A stretch of 64,000 bases of DNA, taken from positions 124,001-188,000 of the forward strand of contig ML978127.1 of NCBI GenBank assembly GCA_010015805.1, written 5' to 3'. This stretch comes from Rhizodiscina lignyota (lineage: Eukaryota; Ascomycota; Dothideomycetes; Aulographales; Rhizodiscinaceae). Shown here piece by piece: positions 1-11,174 of the stretch. The notes below the pieces were generated by a model, which saw nothing but the letters and a program-made list of their open reading frames with translations, was not told where the DNA came from and ran no database searches. Numbering within the stretch: position 1 is the first letter of the stretch; the number at the start of each line of letters is the position of its first letter. Made by a program: the position numbers and the translations under genes.

Positions 1-726
1 AACTACATCGGCCTCGACATCGCGGATGTCTCCATTCAACAAGCAAAAGAGCGGTACCGAGAAGGCTTCAACAAACGAAAGCTCCGGTTCCATGCAGACT
101 TCATCGCGAGAGACTGCTTTTCGGGTACTCTCGCAGACGTTCCCCAAGTGGCATCCATCGGGTACGACACATCAGGCGGAGATAGATGGGCCCAAGGTGG
201 AGGTTTTGACGTCGTATCTATCATGTTCGTCATGCATTACGCATTCGAATCCGAACAGAAGGCACGAACGATGCTTCAAAACGTTTCAAATAGCTTGAAG
301 AAGGGCGGCAAGTTTATCGGAGTCATCCCAAATTCCGACGTGATCTCGGACAAGGTTGCGAAGGGTAGTAAGGAGTGGGGCAACAGCATCTACAGCGTGC
401 GGTTCCCTGGAGAGGTCCCATCAGATGGAGTGTTCAGGCCACCGTTTGGTTGGAAATACATATATCATCTTGAGGAGGCGGTTGATGCACCGGAGTACGT
501 CATCCCCTGGGAGTCGCTGAGAGGACTTGCAGAAGACTACAACCTCGAGCTTGAATTTCGAATGCCGTTTAAGGAAATTTGGGAGGAGGAGAAGGACGAC
601 CGAGAATTTGGCATGCTAGCAGAGAAGATGAGGGTCAAAGATCCTCGGACAGGAGAATTGCGCGCGTCAAAAGAGGAGTTGGAGGCGGCGTATCTTTACC
701 AAGGGTTCATTTTCTATAAGGTCTAG
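1..726 (+). CDS. abd1: mRNA cap guanine-N7 methyltransferase, C-terminal part (5' end outside window)
   Basis: This enzyme transfers a methyl group from SAM to N7 of the cap guanosine of nuclear pre-mRNA. The frame is open from base 1 to the stop at 724-726, giving about 241 residues, so the N-terminus and the glycine-rich SAM motif I lie upstream of the window. Visible family features are the acidic SAM-ribose strand NYIGLDIADVSI at the very start, the segment SIMFVMHYAFE (the catalytic-pocket strand of Abd1/RNMT), the KKGGKFIGVIPNSD strand, and the family C-terminus ending YLYQGFIFYKV. No intron is seen in this part. An internal ATG at 148 is not the start, because homologous sequence continues upstream of it. 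Identification is from family motifs and is strong. The symbol follows the yeast name. Confidence 0.9.
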   Translation, partial: NYIGLDIADVSIQQAKERYREGFNKRKLRFHADFIARDCFSGTLADVPQVASIGYDTSGGDRWAQGGGFDVVSIMFVMHYAFESEQKARTMLQNVSNSLKKGGKFIGVIPNSDVISDKVAKGSKEWGNSIYSVRFPGEVPSDGVFRPPFGWKYIYHLEEAVDAPEYVIPWESLRGLAEDYNLELEFRMPFKEIWEEEKDDREFGMLAEKMRVKDPRTGELRASKEELEAAYLYQGFIFYKV

Positions 727-1129
727 CGGATATCCCCAAGAGCAATTTGCTTTAAGGTGTTACATGTTGAGGCAGGAAGGATTGCAATGGATCTAGCTTT
801 GAGCAGATACATGGCTGTTGGCCGGCTGACCTTGGGTGAGGGCGACCCTTCTGATCAAGTGCGTTGGTAGAGGTCCGTTCCACATAATAATCGCTACCTG
901 CCTCATATTCGGCAATCCGATGCCCAAGTCGTTCAAATGCGGCCGCGCGCACTCTTGTGCGGCGGTAGGAGTGCCAATATGATGAAATCCACCAGTCTTC
1001 CGTTGCCGAGGCTCTCGCGTGTCAACCGCTATCACGGGCTTAACAATGCCGGGGATCTTCATCCTCTGGATTCCGTGAATATCTCACCTTTCATTCTACA
1101 CCTACGACACACCAGCGAAGTTATACAAT
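727..1129. other. intergenic, cap methyltransferase to PEX11
   Basis: No gene is supported in these 403 bases. They hold the 3' flank of the upstream gene and the 5' flank of PEX11. Short open frames here have no family features. Confidence 0.6.
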
Positions 1130-2070
1130 ATGGTCGCAGACGCAGTCATTTACCACCCGACTGTCTCACATTACCTCAAGTTTGTCGCGACGACCAGTAA
1201 GTGCATCCTCCGCGCCTTCACCCCCGCCGCAAATGCCGAGCAGCGTGACAAAGGAAGAACCTGAAGTTATTCTCTGCACCGGAAGCTGTCACGACGTCGA
1301 ACTTCTTTTTCACTGCGGTCCAATTCGTCAAGTAACAAAGCTAACATCGCATTTCCTCCGCAGCCGGTCGCGACAAAGTCCTCCGAACTCTCCAATACTT
1401 CGCGCGCTTCTACGCGTGGTACCTTTACCGCACAAACAATCCGCAATCTGCGATCGCCCCCTATGATGCGATAAAGAAAAACTTCGGCCTCACGCGCAAG
1501 ATCCTGCGCTTTGGCAAAGTCGTCGAGCATGTCAAGGCTGCTGCCATAGCTGCGGACGCCAAGGGCGGCGACGAGGTTCTGCGCGTTTGCGCCGTCGGCA
1601 GGCAATTGGGATATGCGGGGTATATGTTCTTGGACCATCTGACTATGGTGAGTACATGCGGTTTGCCTCGTGAGAGATGGCTGGAGTGGGACCGTATGCT
1701 AATGCTTGTCTAGTTGGATTCTGCGGGTATTCGGCCGTCGCCGAACGCGAAGCGCATACAGCGAGAGGCGTATAAGGCCTGGCTCGCGGCTCTGACGTTC
1801 AGCGCGGTGGCGGGCGTATACAAGCTGTACGGGCAGCAGCAGCGCGCGCGAACGCTGAACAAGCAGGAGGCCGAGGGCGCAGTTGAGGTCAAGAAGTTGG
1901 AGAGGGAGAGGGGCGAGACTACGAGACAGCTCATCAGCGATCTCTGCGATATCACAGTGCCGACATTCGCTTTGGGATACTCGAATGTACTCGATGATGG
2001 CTTGGTTGGCCTGGCCGGAACGTTGAGCTCCATTCTGGGTCTGGTGCAGCAGTGGCAAAAGACAGCGTGA
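1130..2070 (+). CDS. PEX11: Peroxisomal membrane protein PEX11
   Basis: PEX11 elongates and divides peroxisomes by remodelling the membrane. I build three exons, 1130-1196, 1364-1647 and 1714-2070, giving 235 residues, the usual fungal length. Introns start GTAAGT and GTGAGT and end CAG and TAG, and the phases join cleanly. The N-terminus MVADAVIYHPTVSHYLKF and the following GRDKVLRTLQYFARF are typical of the family. The C-terminal part has the predicted amphipathic and membrane helices (residues about 130-150 and 195-230), with ALGYSNVLDDGLVGLAGT near the end. A basic patch with KRIQREAYKAW precedes the membrane segment. It lies downstream of the cap methyltransferase on the same strand; the two are not functionally related. 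Confidence 0.9.
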
Positions 2071-3146
2071 AGGACGCTTGCTACATGAGGAGGGAAGAGA
2101 GAGAAACACGTTGAAGATATTGGAAGCTGAACCAAAGTTGGTCGAGGGGGCCTGAATGTTGACTTGGAGCTTTCACCCATCTTACATCTAGATCTACCTG
2201 CTTTTGTTACCCCCGTCGATATGAGCATTCTTGCCGCTTATATGGAGTTTTTGGACGCCACAGAGAAAATGAAGTCAGCCAAAAGGATATTCAAACCTCT
2301 TTCATTTGATATAAACTTCTCAAATAGCTTGATCCATGCCTGTGGCGCTGAATGTCACGTGTGCCCCTGGTAGGAGAAAAGATTTGGCCCAGCCTCCGAC
2401 AATCTTACCTGCTTTCCACAGGCGACAACGCCTCGTTTCCAGCGGAGTCTCCGATTGACATTTCTCTCTCGTCCATGCGGACATGCCTCAACTCGGGCGC
2501 TGACCCGCCATCATGCTCGTCGGTTGCCCGTCGGTTGCGGCCACTGGCACGTTGGATCGTCGCGCACGATGCCCCAACGTCGCGCCTTATTCGCCGTACA
2601 TCCAGCAACATCATTGCGCAGTATCGAGTCAAGCTTTGGCGGCGACCGCGCTCTCTCCACCGTCTCCAGTGAGCATCATCGCCGCTAGGCGAAAGGCAGG
2701 CAAGTTTGTCGATGGAGAGTGCATTGTCGTGGGTTGATGGCGCCGACCAGCTTCTAGCTTCCCATGCCCATGTCCAGCTCCACCACAGCGTTCGCCAACT
2801 TCCATGGACCGAAGACCACGAGCTCGACGCCTTGCAGCTTGCGGAAATATGCAGGGAAGCCGTCGCCGCTATCATGCGACACCAAATTGGATTTATCAAT
2901 TTTTTTCTTTTCCATCTTACTCGTGACGTTGGTGCGCTGATTTGCTGCCCACCGCGCTCCTGCGCGATGCCGCTGGTGCAGATAAATATATACCCCAACG
3001 CCCCTCCATCTCTATGGCTGTCCCTTATCGTGCTGTTTGGTTCCTAGACTATTCGGTGTTCCTCATTTCCAGTTAATTGCTGTCATTTTGCAGCTTCTAC
3101 AATTGATCGCGTGGCGAAGACGATCGCCCTGCCTTGACACACGGTC
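2071..3146. other. intergenic / promoter region of the Git1-like permease
   Basis: About 1.08 kb without a gene I can support. A 197-codon minus-strand open frame (2405-2998) has no family features and a composition unlike protein. The last 250 bases are pyrimidine-rich (T-runs near 2900) and likely contain the promoter and leader of the permease. Confidence 0.5.
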
Positions 3147-5089
3147 ATGGCCGCAGCATTGGACAAAGCCATTGGCGCAGGCCACGCGCTGGTAGATCCT
3201 GAATTTGCAGAGAGACGTGGATCAATCACTCAGACGGGCAAGACCACTTGGGACCGTCTTTGGCCGGTCATTGCTTGTGGTGCTGGATTGTTCTCTGATG
3301 GCTACCTCAATGGCGTACGATACCCTAAGTGTCTCAATACTTGAGATCTAACGAAGAATTTACCATTTTCTTTGGTGGGGATTTAGTATGCTTATTTCGA
3401 GGCTAACTTGGGAGATGTACAGGTCATCGGTTCCGTCAATACAATGCTCCAGCGCATCTACACGACCGAGTACACCAACTCCCCTGCACAAAAGAACGTC
3501 TCTGCGATTACATTCGCAGGTACTGTTGTGGGCCATCTTTTATTTGGCTGGACATCCGACCACTATAGCCGCAAATGGTCTCTTCTCGTCTCGACTATCA
3601 TCTTAATTATCTTCGCGGCTCTCTGCACAGGCTCGTACGGCGCGGGCGGTAGCGTGGGTGGCTTGTTCGCCGCACTAACTGCATATCGCTTTATTCTTGG
3701 TATTGGAATTGGTGGAGAATATCCTGCTGGTAGTGTTGGATGCGCGGAGAGCACGGGAGAGCTCAAGGAAGGCACGAGGCACCGCTGGGTATGTCCTGTT
3801 TCGCGCATCATAGGGCTGAAGGAGCTAATCCCAACAGTTTATCCTCTTCACCAACGTGCAGATCGATTTTGGATTCGTCGTGGCCGCGTTCGTTCCCATG
3901 ATTGTGGTTCTCGCTACCAGTGAATCGCATTTACGCGCAGCATGGCGTATCTGTCTCGGCCTCGGCGTAATCCCGCCCCTCTCCCTTCTATACCTCCGAA
4001 TTAAGCTGCAAGAGCCTGAATCCTTCAAGCGCGAGTCGATGTCTCACACCAAGACGCCATGGTGGCTTGTTATCAAGTTCTACTGGTTCCGCCTGTTTGT
4101 TGTCTCGCTCGTCTGGTTCGTGTATGACTTCTCTGCGTACTCTTTTGGCATCTATTCCTCCAGCATCCTGGACAACCTTTTGACTGGCGGAGACCCGAAT
4201 GCGACTTACCCACTTTGGAAGTCATTTGGCTGGAATACGATTCTCAACTTGTGGTACATGCCTGGTGCCATTGCGGGTAGCTTCATCTCCGACACGCGTC
4301 TCGGGCCAAAATGGACTCTCATCATCTTCATGGCTCTGCAGTCTATTGTGGGCTATATCATGGCAGCTTGCTATGGAACACTTTCCAAGCCGGAGCATGT
4401 CGGTTCATTTGTCGCTGTGTACGGTATTTTCCTTGCCCTCGGCGAAGTCGGACCTGGCGATAATATCGGCCTGTGCGCAAGCAAGACTAGCGCTACTGGT
4501 ATTCGGTAAGTTATATATCTCAAACACATTCCAAACGTGGCAGAAAAGAGTATGCTGGAGTCCTGTGTGTTCGTTTTGCAGGGAAATGCGTACCAGTTGG
4601 GGATCGGCTTTAACCTCCATGACGCGGTTTGCATGCTCTCGCACACCGTTTTGCAAGAATGGATTGGACCCCGAAAATTAGTTCCCACACGATTTCTAAC
4701 GTCTTACCAGTGGCCAATACTATGGGATCGCCGCCGCTTGGGGCAAAGTTGGCGCCTTCATCGGCACCTACATCCTCCCGGTCATCCAGGACAACGCCGC
4801 TACCAAGCTCCAAGCCGGCCAGAATCCTTTCTGGGTCGCGTCCAGCATGGCCATGTTTGCGAGCTTCATGGCACTGGTCGGCCTGCCCGCTATCAGGCAG
4901 AATACCATCGAGTACGAGGACATCAAGTTTAGAGAGTACCTCATGGCGAACGGGTACGACACGAGCAAGATGGGACTCAAGAGGGTAGATACGGAGGAAA
5001 GTGAGGAAGTTACGAACATGCATGGAATTGGTATGGACGGGAAAGACACAGATACTGGGAATGGTTTTCATCCGCCTGACAAGATCTAA
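3147..5089 (+). CDS. MFS transporter, Git1-like glycerophosphodiester/phosphate permease
   Basis: A plasma-membrane proton symporter of the major facilitator superfamily, closest by motif to Git1-type glycerophosphoinositol/glycerophosphocholine permeases. Four exons: 3147-3314, 3423-3788, 3838-4505 and 4711-5089, giving 526 residues and about 12 membrane helices. Diagnostic stretches are GLFSDGYLNGVIGSVNT in helix 1, the MFS loop GWTSDHYSRKW between helices 2 and 3, GIGIGGEYPAGS in helix 4, and GDNIGLCASKTSATGIRGQYYG before helix 10. The C-terminal tail is hydrophilic, about 60 residues. The first intron interrupts helix 1 exactly between G and V of the conserved motif, which supports the model. 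The last intron (205 bases) is long for this window. The substrate is inferred from the family; inorganic phosphate or another organophosphate is possible. Confidence 0.85.
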
Positions 5090-5896
5090 TTTGGTGCTCC
5101 GCAATGCAGAGCAAAGTTTCTTCGGTCGGTGCGAGACTGATTAATCATATCCAGATGCTGCGTTCCCGCGCTATCTATTACAGGTATCCGAGCGGACTAC
5201 TCTCATTATGCAGCCTACGATTTATAATATAACGACATATTCCACCATTTCTCGACAAAGTTTGTTGCTGGCCAGACATTTCTTAACTCAATAGGCCGCC
5301 TGCCATGACAACCGCGCATAGAGGCTCTCAAGTCTACACGGGAGATTAGACTACATTGGAGGAGCGTGCGATAATATAGTAAGTCGCCTCTGCAGATACT
5401 TTCGCACGAATCCTATGAAGCGGTGTGAGACGCGATGTGATTCGAGGGATTCGGCGCGGAGATCTCGAGCGGAACACTCAAGAAGGCTGGCACCCTTTCA
5501 AGAATAACAAGACAAAGGCCTCAGCGAGATTACTACTAAACTTGATCATTTGAGGAAGTACGAATGACCTGAAGCAAAAGGAGACCGAAAGTAGGTCAAC
5601 CAAGCAATTTGATCAACGGGGGAGGTTGTTTCTCTATTTGCCGAACAAGATTCGACCGAGCATTTGATTGCGGCGGTAGCCTCTCATTGCAGGCTGCTCA
5701 CAAGTGTCGACAGGCTGTTTGCTCAATGCAGTAGTCTTCTGATATGAATCGCGACCGGAGGTCGGCCAGGCAAACCCGTTGGTGTAGAAGCCTACTGCCT
5801 GGTGCTGCGAGCGAGGGCCCAGCAGCGTCTTGATTAATGCAGTGATCTTAATTGTATTCAGCGGACGTACATCGACCGGACGATTCCGACAGACCT
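5090..5896. other. intergenic, nothing recognised
   Basis: 3' flank of the permease and 3' flank of the minus-strand gene that follows. No convincing open frame, repeat or RNA gene seen. Confidence 0.5.
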
Positions 5897-6574
5897 CTAA
5901 TTTATTGATAGAGTTTGGGAACGAGCGCTAGCTGAAGATCCGATGGATGCGGTGAGCCTTCGCGCTACTCGGCGGAACGAGAGGATACACAGCTTGAGTA
6001 TCGTCGAAGCGAAGTAAGGGTTCATTTGCCTGACGCTTGCATACGGATTGGACGCAAGCCAGTGATTTGGCGTTGGTGGTTGGAGCAGGTTAGGCATTAC
6101 ACCGTAACCGGGGTATCCAGCTTGCATCTGTGGCATGAATGGGCCTTGCGGCACCATCTGCTGTTGGCCATGATGTTGACTGTCCCGGCCTTGGACTTGA
6201 GCTTCGATTTGATGGCATATCGATTGAAGAAAGGGAGATAAAGAGACACTCCCCTAACCTTTACAGGTGAATGAGGAAATTCTGGGCACTTTCAAGAGTG
6301 AAACTCACAGCGAAGCGCTGTGAGAGAAAGTATCGCATCACTATCTGTCCGCTCACTGATACTCTGCTCTCATCCTCATGGGTAATCGGGGGCTCGGCGG
6401 GTGACTCGGGGATATCAAGAGGCGTCGGGATCGGATCTAGAAAAGCACAAGTTAAAAGTTGAAGGTATAGTGCTCAAAGCTCCTTCATCTATGTGCGGCG
6501 GCTCAGTACGAAAGAGAAACGATCACACATCGATTGAGCTGTTTGGCTATTGTAGGAGTGTTGTAATACGACAT
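5897..6574 (-). CDS. Hypothetical protein, three-exon model, Pro/Gln/Met-rich C-terminal half
   Basis: I do not recognise a family. The gene is only visible when exons are joined on the minus strand: 6574-6529 (starts MSYYNTPTIAKQLNR), 6436-6309 and 6253-5897, giving 176 residues. Introns run 6528-6437 (GTGTGA to CTAG) and 6308-6254 (GTGAGT to TTAG), and all phases agree. Exon 2 encodes an acidic proline-rich stretch (PIPTPLDIPESPAEPPITHE). Exon 3 is rich in Q, P, M, G and Y (GQQQMVPQGPFMPQMQAGYP), which looks disordered. A 45-base GTATCA..CACAG segment inside exon 2 could be a further intron, since removing it keeps the frame. The C-terminal 40 residues look less protein-like and may contain another unrecognised intron. 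It could also be a decaying gene. Confidence 0.42.
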
Positions 6575-6901
6575 GAGATTAAAGGAAAGAGATGCAAAGT
6601 GATAGAACTTGGGCTTAGAAGAGCACTAGCACTGTGGGATAGGCACTCTGACTGAGAGAGCGATCCGCTGTAGTGTTGCAAAGCCTGCTCATGAGTCGAT
6701 ATAGCTGTTGATTTTTGCTGGCCGTTATTTAATAGGCCTACCGTAATGTCTGAGAAGTAAACTGAGCAGTAGGCTCCCTCTCTCCTGTAATTCTGCCTCG
6801 AATGTCCCAAGTTCTCTTCGATAGAAGCAATCTCTATGCGCCCAACATGGCAATATCTCCGTAGCCCCGTCTGTAAACCAACCTCGCTCTTCATCCAAGC
6901 C

Positions 6902-8671
6902 CTACTCGTAAATCTCATTCCTCATGTCCCTTATCCTCTGCTCGATCGCCTCCCTCCCCGCTCTTGCCCGTACCTCATCTTCATACAAGTCTTGCATCTC
7001 CACCTGCATCTCCCTTAGCTCGCTCAAATGCTCTATATACCATGCGCGCTCGTAGCGCAGCCGCATCTCCGTACCCACATCAAACGCCAATTCGCGACAC
7101 AAGGGACATGTCATGTTTACTGGGAGCCAGGGGATGATACAGCCCTTATGGAAGGTGTGACCGCACTTCAGCTCCTTCAGCTCGTCTGCGAGCTTGTATT
7201 CGAACTGGCAGATGGTGCACTTGCCGACATGGCTAAGGATCGCGCGGGATGGGAAGATGTGCGTGCGTTTCTTCGTAGCGGACACGGTATGTACGGGAAG
7301 ATTGTCGATGGCCTCTCGGAGCCTTGTCAGATTGGGCAGATCCCCTGCACCAATTGCTTCCTCCTCCGAATCTTCCTCGTCGTCGGTGTGGTCAGGCTCC
7401 CGCTCACTGTCGATGGTCGTCGATAGCTCGGAAGCTGCCCGGTCAGCTTCTGACCGTGCATATGCTCCTGGTCCACCTTGCGCAGCGTGGTGGCTGCCGC
7501 TGGCGGCAATGGTGTCGCTAGGAGCAGTAAACGGTTGTAGGGGGGTTGGGGAGAGCCTGAATGGAAGGGCTTCAGTCCCCTCTCCAATCACCTCTCGGAA
7601 CAGACTTTCAACCCCAGCATTCTGACGATCTAATCGAGGTGGGGTGCGAGATGCAGATGCTGTTTGGCGGCGCCGCATGGGGTCTTCGTTGCGAGGCTGC
7701 TGAGAAGCGTTCGCCTGCTGCGATTCGGTTGTCGAGGAGGTACTCCTGATGCTCAGGTCGAGTTGAGCACTATTCCGAGAATGTTGAGCATCGACGTTTC
7801 CATCCAGGCCACCATCGGATCTATGTGAGGCCAAAACTGCAGCGCCAACCTCAGCCTCTCGAGCAAGTGCGCGTATTGCTTGCAAGGCTTGCTCCGATAT
7901 GTGGCTGTATTTATTGATCAGGTACTCGTCGACGGCGTAGCGATACGCTGTCCGCAGAACTGGGTCGTTCCTACTCCACCGGTCCAAAAGTCCATCTATA
8001 TCTCTTTGCCAATCCAAGTGAGCGACCTGCTGTGGGTTTACGAGCTCATCCAAAGCGCGTCCGCATTCCACCCAGCTGTTATCGTGGGTTTCCAATTGCT
8101 CATAGTTCATCAGCCGGTTGAAGAACTCGATTTCTGGGTATGCAGCGGAATCTCCTTCGAAACGCTCCGCCAGAAAACCATCCACTGCATATTGATATAC
8201 TCTACAGCGACGGCGGTTTTCGGCAAACTGCTCTTCGAAGAGTAAGAAGAGCGTCTCTCGCCATTCGTCTCTGTCGCTCCTACTAGTATTCAACTCCTGC
8301 ACACGAGTCCGCACCTCCTTTATTCGAAGTCCTGACTCTGCGAATGCTGGTAAAGGTCTCCGGGCTTCGTGACCTTGTGCTTGATCTGGCGCCTCGACAT
8401 TGTTTTGGCTTAGAATTTCGCTTAGGAGTGAGTTTATTCCTCGAGGAGGAAGCGAGCCAGGAAGCATCACTGTATTGGATGGGAGCAGCCGTGCTCCTAT
8501 GGGAAAAGAAGCTACCAAATCCGGCAATCGATTCGCCCTAGCCAAGTTTCTGGCTGCATTGAGTTCCACCAACCAAATATTCTCTCTGGACATTCTGGTT
8601 GGAGGCTGCGACAAGGAGATTAGCTGTGACCAAACCACGTTGCAACACTGTCTACTAACCGTGATGTCCAA
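6902..8671 (-). CDS. RING-H2 finger protein, probable E3 ubiquitin ligase
   Basis: A single-exon gene of 589 residues. The only recognisable domain is a complete RING-H2 finger at about residues 484-525: KCTICQFEY, then KCGHTFHKGC, then CPLC, giving all eight zinc ligands in the order C-x2-C, C-x-H, H-x2-C, C-x2-C. It is followed by a charged helical tail of about 60 residues (RLRYERAWYIEHLSELREM onward) likely to form a coiled coil. The central region (about 260-470) is low complexity, rich in S, Q, R and E, with an acidic run DDEEDSEEE before the finger. The N-terminal 250 residues are helical and unrecognised. A second in-frame ATG at 8593 (MSRENIWLVELNAARNLARA) is the more natural start, as the first 26 residues look like leader. 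Substrates are unknown. Confidence 0.8.
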   Translation of the reverse strand: MDITVSRQCCNVVWSQLISLSQPPTRMSRENIWLVELNAARNLARANRLPDLVASFPIGARLLPSNTVMLPGSLPPRGINSLLSEILSQNNVEAPDQAQGHEARRPLPAFAESGLRIKEVRTRVQELNTSRSDRDEWRETLFLLFEEQFAENRRRCRVYQYAVDGFLAERFEGDSAAYPEIEFFNRLMNYEQLETHDNSWVECGRALDELVNPQQVAHLDWQRDIDGLLDRWSRNDPVLRTAYRYAVDEYLINKYSHISEQALQAIRALAREAEVGAAVLASHRSDGGLDGNVDAQHSRNSAQLDLSIRSTSSTTESQQANASQQPRNEDPMRRRQTASASRTPPRLDRQNAGVESLFREVIGEGTEALPFRLSPTPLQPFTAPSDTIAASGSHHAAQGGPGAYARSEADRAASELSTTIDSEREPDHTDDEEDSEEEAIGAGDLPNLTRLREAIDNLPVHTVSATKKRTHIFPSRAILSHVGKCTICQFEYKLADELKELKCGHTFHKGCIIPWLPVNMTCPLCRELAFDVGTEMRLRYERAWYIEHLSELREMQVEMQDLYEDEVRARAGREAIEQRIRDMRNEIYE

Positions 8672-9644
8672 GTTTTATTCGGTGAGATGGGGTATGCGAC
8701 GCCTTGACTCGCGAGGCGAAGAGCTGGATCAACAGTCGAGTTTGGTTGCCAACTGACAACAGAACTCCTGTTAACCGGTGGATGCTGTGTAGCCGATGAA
8801 GGGCGAGGAGGATATGATGGAGGTGAGGAGGAAAGTGATCCAAGAGGCAGAATATAAAGGATATATGTGGTGTTGATGTTGGACTGTCGACACAGAGGAG
8901 TACTATTTCACGAGAGCAACTAGCGCTGGTGGTGAAGATAGGGACACACAAGTAGATGCGTGCTGTGTCGAAGCTCTCTGCTGTATGATAGGATCAGGGT
9001 ATAAGCTTGAGGGTGTCTAGCCAGGCGGAGTGGAGTAGAGGACACCAATTCGATGATGCCAGGAGAAAGGAAAAGAAGACGGTGGTGAAGCTTTGGTATC
9101 AAGTGAGAGACAAGACGTGGTCCTAGTGTCCTAACTGGTTGCTTTGCAGTCCCAATTAGGCTTTCGTCACGGGAAACGCACTAGGTTCCGCGTGGCTGGT
9201 GAGGTGATTGTCTTGGCCACGCTCACTATGGTCCATGACAGTTTTTCTTCCTCACGACACAGAAAACTTCTCAACAGAAACACCACCATCCCAAAACCTT
9301 CATCCCCGATCTCTTTTCCTTACATCTGCACATCCACAACAGCTCCCGAAAGAGGCAGACGCCGAATTCGAATCCAGTACCCGTGGCCCTGAGCGGGTAG
9401 TCAACTTTCTTGCCCTCCTATCCAGCTAGACGGCGGCCGTGCTCGTCATTGTGCCTTTCAAATTGAACCCCAGAGCCAACAAGCTGCCAGAGGACACGCA
9501 CCATCAACGTCAAGCCCGCCGACAAGGACTCGAACGCATCCTGCAATTACAGCAAGCCATCACCGATCTCGACGGCGACAACACTCAGCAAGCCTGTTAC
9601 CAGGGACACCTATAATAGCGCCACCGGCTCATATCGTAACGAAG
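8672..9644. other. divergent intergenic region between the two RING genes
   Basis: Shared 5' region of the two outward-facing RING genes. All three plus-strand frames from about 9440 to 9640 contain long stop-free stretches, which reflects base composition; no ATG-initiated coding exon could be supported there. Confidence 0.5.
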
Positions 9645-11174
9645 ATGACTTCCACGATGCAAGGAACAAGCTCAGGAAGACCTGATCCTCGAGGAAACGT
9701 CCACATTACGCGCTTCCTCTTCGACCCTAACCTCACACCCGCCGAGTACAATGGGTGTTTCATCCTACCGCCACCAGAGAACGCTGCGTTGCGACTCCGT
9801 CCAGCGAACACCCTGACTAAGGACGGCGCGATCATTCAGACCTTTCACAACGCTGTGCAAATGAACGAGGACATCCCCACGCCTTGGAACGGATACTCCG
9901 ACCCGTCGCTTCAGGCAGCGTTGGCACAGCTGCGCGCATACGTCGGATATATGGAGCTCAGCATCGTCAAAGTAAGCGGAGACAAAGAGATCTTGACTGG
10001 AGACGTCGGAGAAGAAGAGCCCCGCCAAGGCATAGAATATGTGATCAATAGGGAAACACATCTTCTTAACTCTACTGGCGACGCCATGGCCGTTGACGAA
10101 TTGACGTACTATCTCGACCAGAACGACTGGATAGCATTAAAGGACTCTGACGGAAATGGAATGGATAGCACAGCATGGCTGGAACTCGACAAAGTGCTCC
10201 ATCGAAAGACTGATGTTGCGTTCTACGAAGTAGAAAGCAAACTTACCCCTGAGCTGGTCGCCAAGGCAGAGATCGAGTACTATCGCTGGAAGAACGCATA
10301 TCCGATCAAGGCTGCGGTGTCCGAGAAGCTGAGAGACGCGAACTACGGCAACCTGGCGAACGTGAACGGCGAAGTGATCGTCTCTCATGACGGTCATGTC
10401 GAGGGTTCGGATCCGACAGACTTGAAGTGTCCTCTCTGCTCCAACAACCTGGGATCCTCAACACAGAGCGAACACGGCCCGGTCTACGTCGACAAGGTAT
10501 GTGACCACGTCGTCGGGAAGTCCTGCCTCGAGAATCAGGTCATCTACGCCATGAATGGAGAAGAGCCCCGATGCCCCGTCTGCAAGCTTCTGTACGAGTT
10601 CAGACCCACGAATGCCACAGAAGTTGGGATGACGGATGATCAATGGGCTGATGAAGTCTGGTCGCGCTGGAGCCAAGAATTCGTCAAGCAGACATATGAC
10701 TCCGGCATCATCTACTTTCACAACGTGGAGGAAGTTGCCAACCATGTGACAGCGGCCAGCGCAACCACACCGCACGCTCTTCTCCATGCCGAGCTGCTGG
10801 CGTCGATTCCATTCTTACGGGCTCGCATATATGCTTCAGACGTTCGCCATCAGGAGTGGACCAACGGAAAGCTCGTACAAGAGCTGGTCAAGGCTGTGAG
10901 GAGGGGCTTCCAGGCCGCAACGGAGGTGCCAGTGTCATGGCGCAAGGGCCTGGGCCTCGAGGAGCACACGGCCAACGGCTTCTGGAAGTACCTAGAGTCG
11001 AAGCTCTGGGATGCGCTCATCTTGGTCCCGCGAGGCCCGGCCGTTTCGAAGAGGGCGATGCTGGCGCTGCGAGGACTTGGTCCCAGCGATTTTGAGGAGG
11101 TGTTGGGCGGTCCGCCCACTACATGGTTCATCGAGGAGCGTCGGTATCTGGAGAGGGAGGGTGAGGCCGCATAG
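9645..11174 (+). CDS. Atypical RING-like zinc-finger protein
   Basis: A single-exon gene of 509 residues, with no recognised family outside a central zinc-finger-like segment at residues 262-313. Its putative ligands are C262 and C265 (KCPLC), C286 and H288 (CDHVV), C294 (GKSC), and C310 and C313 (CPVC). Compared with a C3HC4 RING, the fifth ligand position (residue 291) is Gly, so the second zinc site lacks a usual ligand. RING-like variants of the pattern H-x-F-G-x-x-C are, to my knowledge, frequent in lineage-specific fungal proteins. The flanks are mixed alpha/beta with no membrane segment or signal peptide. It faces away from the other RING gene upstream; apart from the finger the two proteins show no obvious similarity. 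An E3-ligase role is possible but less secure than for its neighbour. Confidence 0.72.
   Translation: MTSTMQGTSSGRPDPRGNVHITRFLFDPNLTPAEYNGCFILPPPENAALRLRPANTLTKDGAIIQTFHNAVQMNEDIPTPWNGYSDPSLQAALAQLRAYVGYMELSIVKVSGDKEILTGDVGEEEPRQGIEYVINRETHLLNSTGDAMAVDELTYYLDQNDWIALKDSDGNGMDSTAWLELDKVLHRKTDVAFYEVESKLTPELVAKAEIEYYRWKNAYPIKAAVSEKLRDANYGNLANVNGEVIVSHDGHVEGSDPTDLKCPLCSNNLGSSTQSEHGPVYVDKVCDHVVGKSCLENQVIYAMNGEEPRCPVCKLLYEFRPTNATEVGMTDDQWADEVWSRWSQEFVKQTYDSGIIYFHNVEEVANHVTAASATTPHALLHAELLASIPFLRARIYASDVRHQEWTNGKLVQELVKAVRRGFQAATEVPVSWRKGLGLEEHTANGFWKYLESKLWDALILVPRGPAVSKRAMLALRGLGPSDFEEVLGGPPTTWFIEERRYLEREGEAA

Noticed and set aside
2405-2998. 197-codon minus-strand open frame upstream of the permease
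   Set aside because: Rich in W, S and R with no motif or splice structure. It sits in the promoter region of the plus-strand gene and looks like a chance frame.
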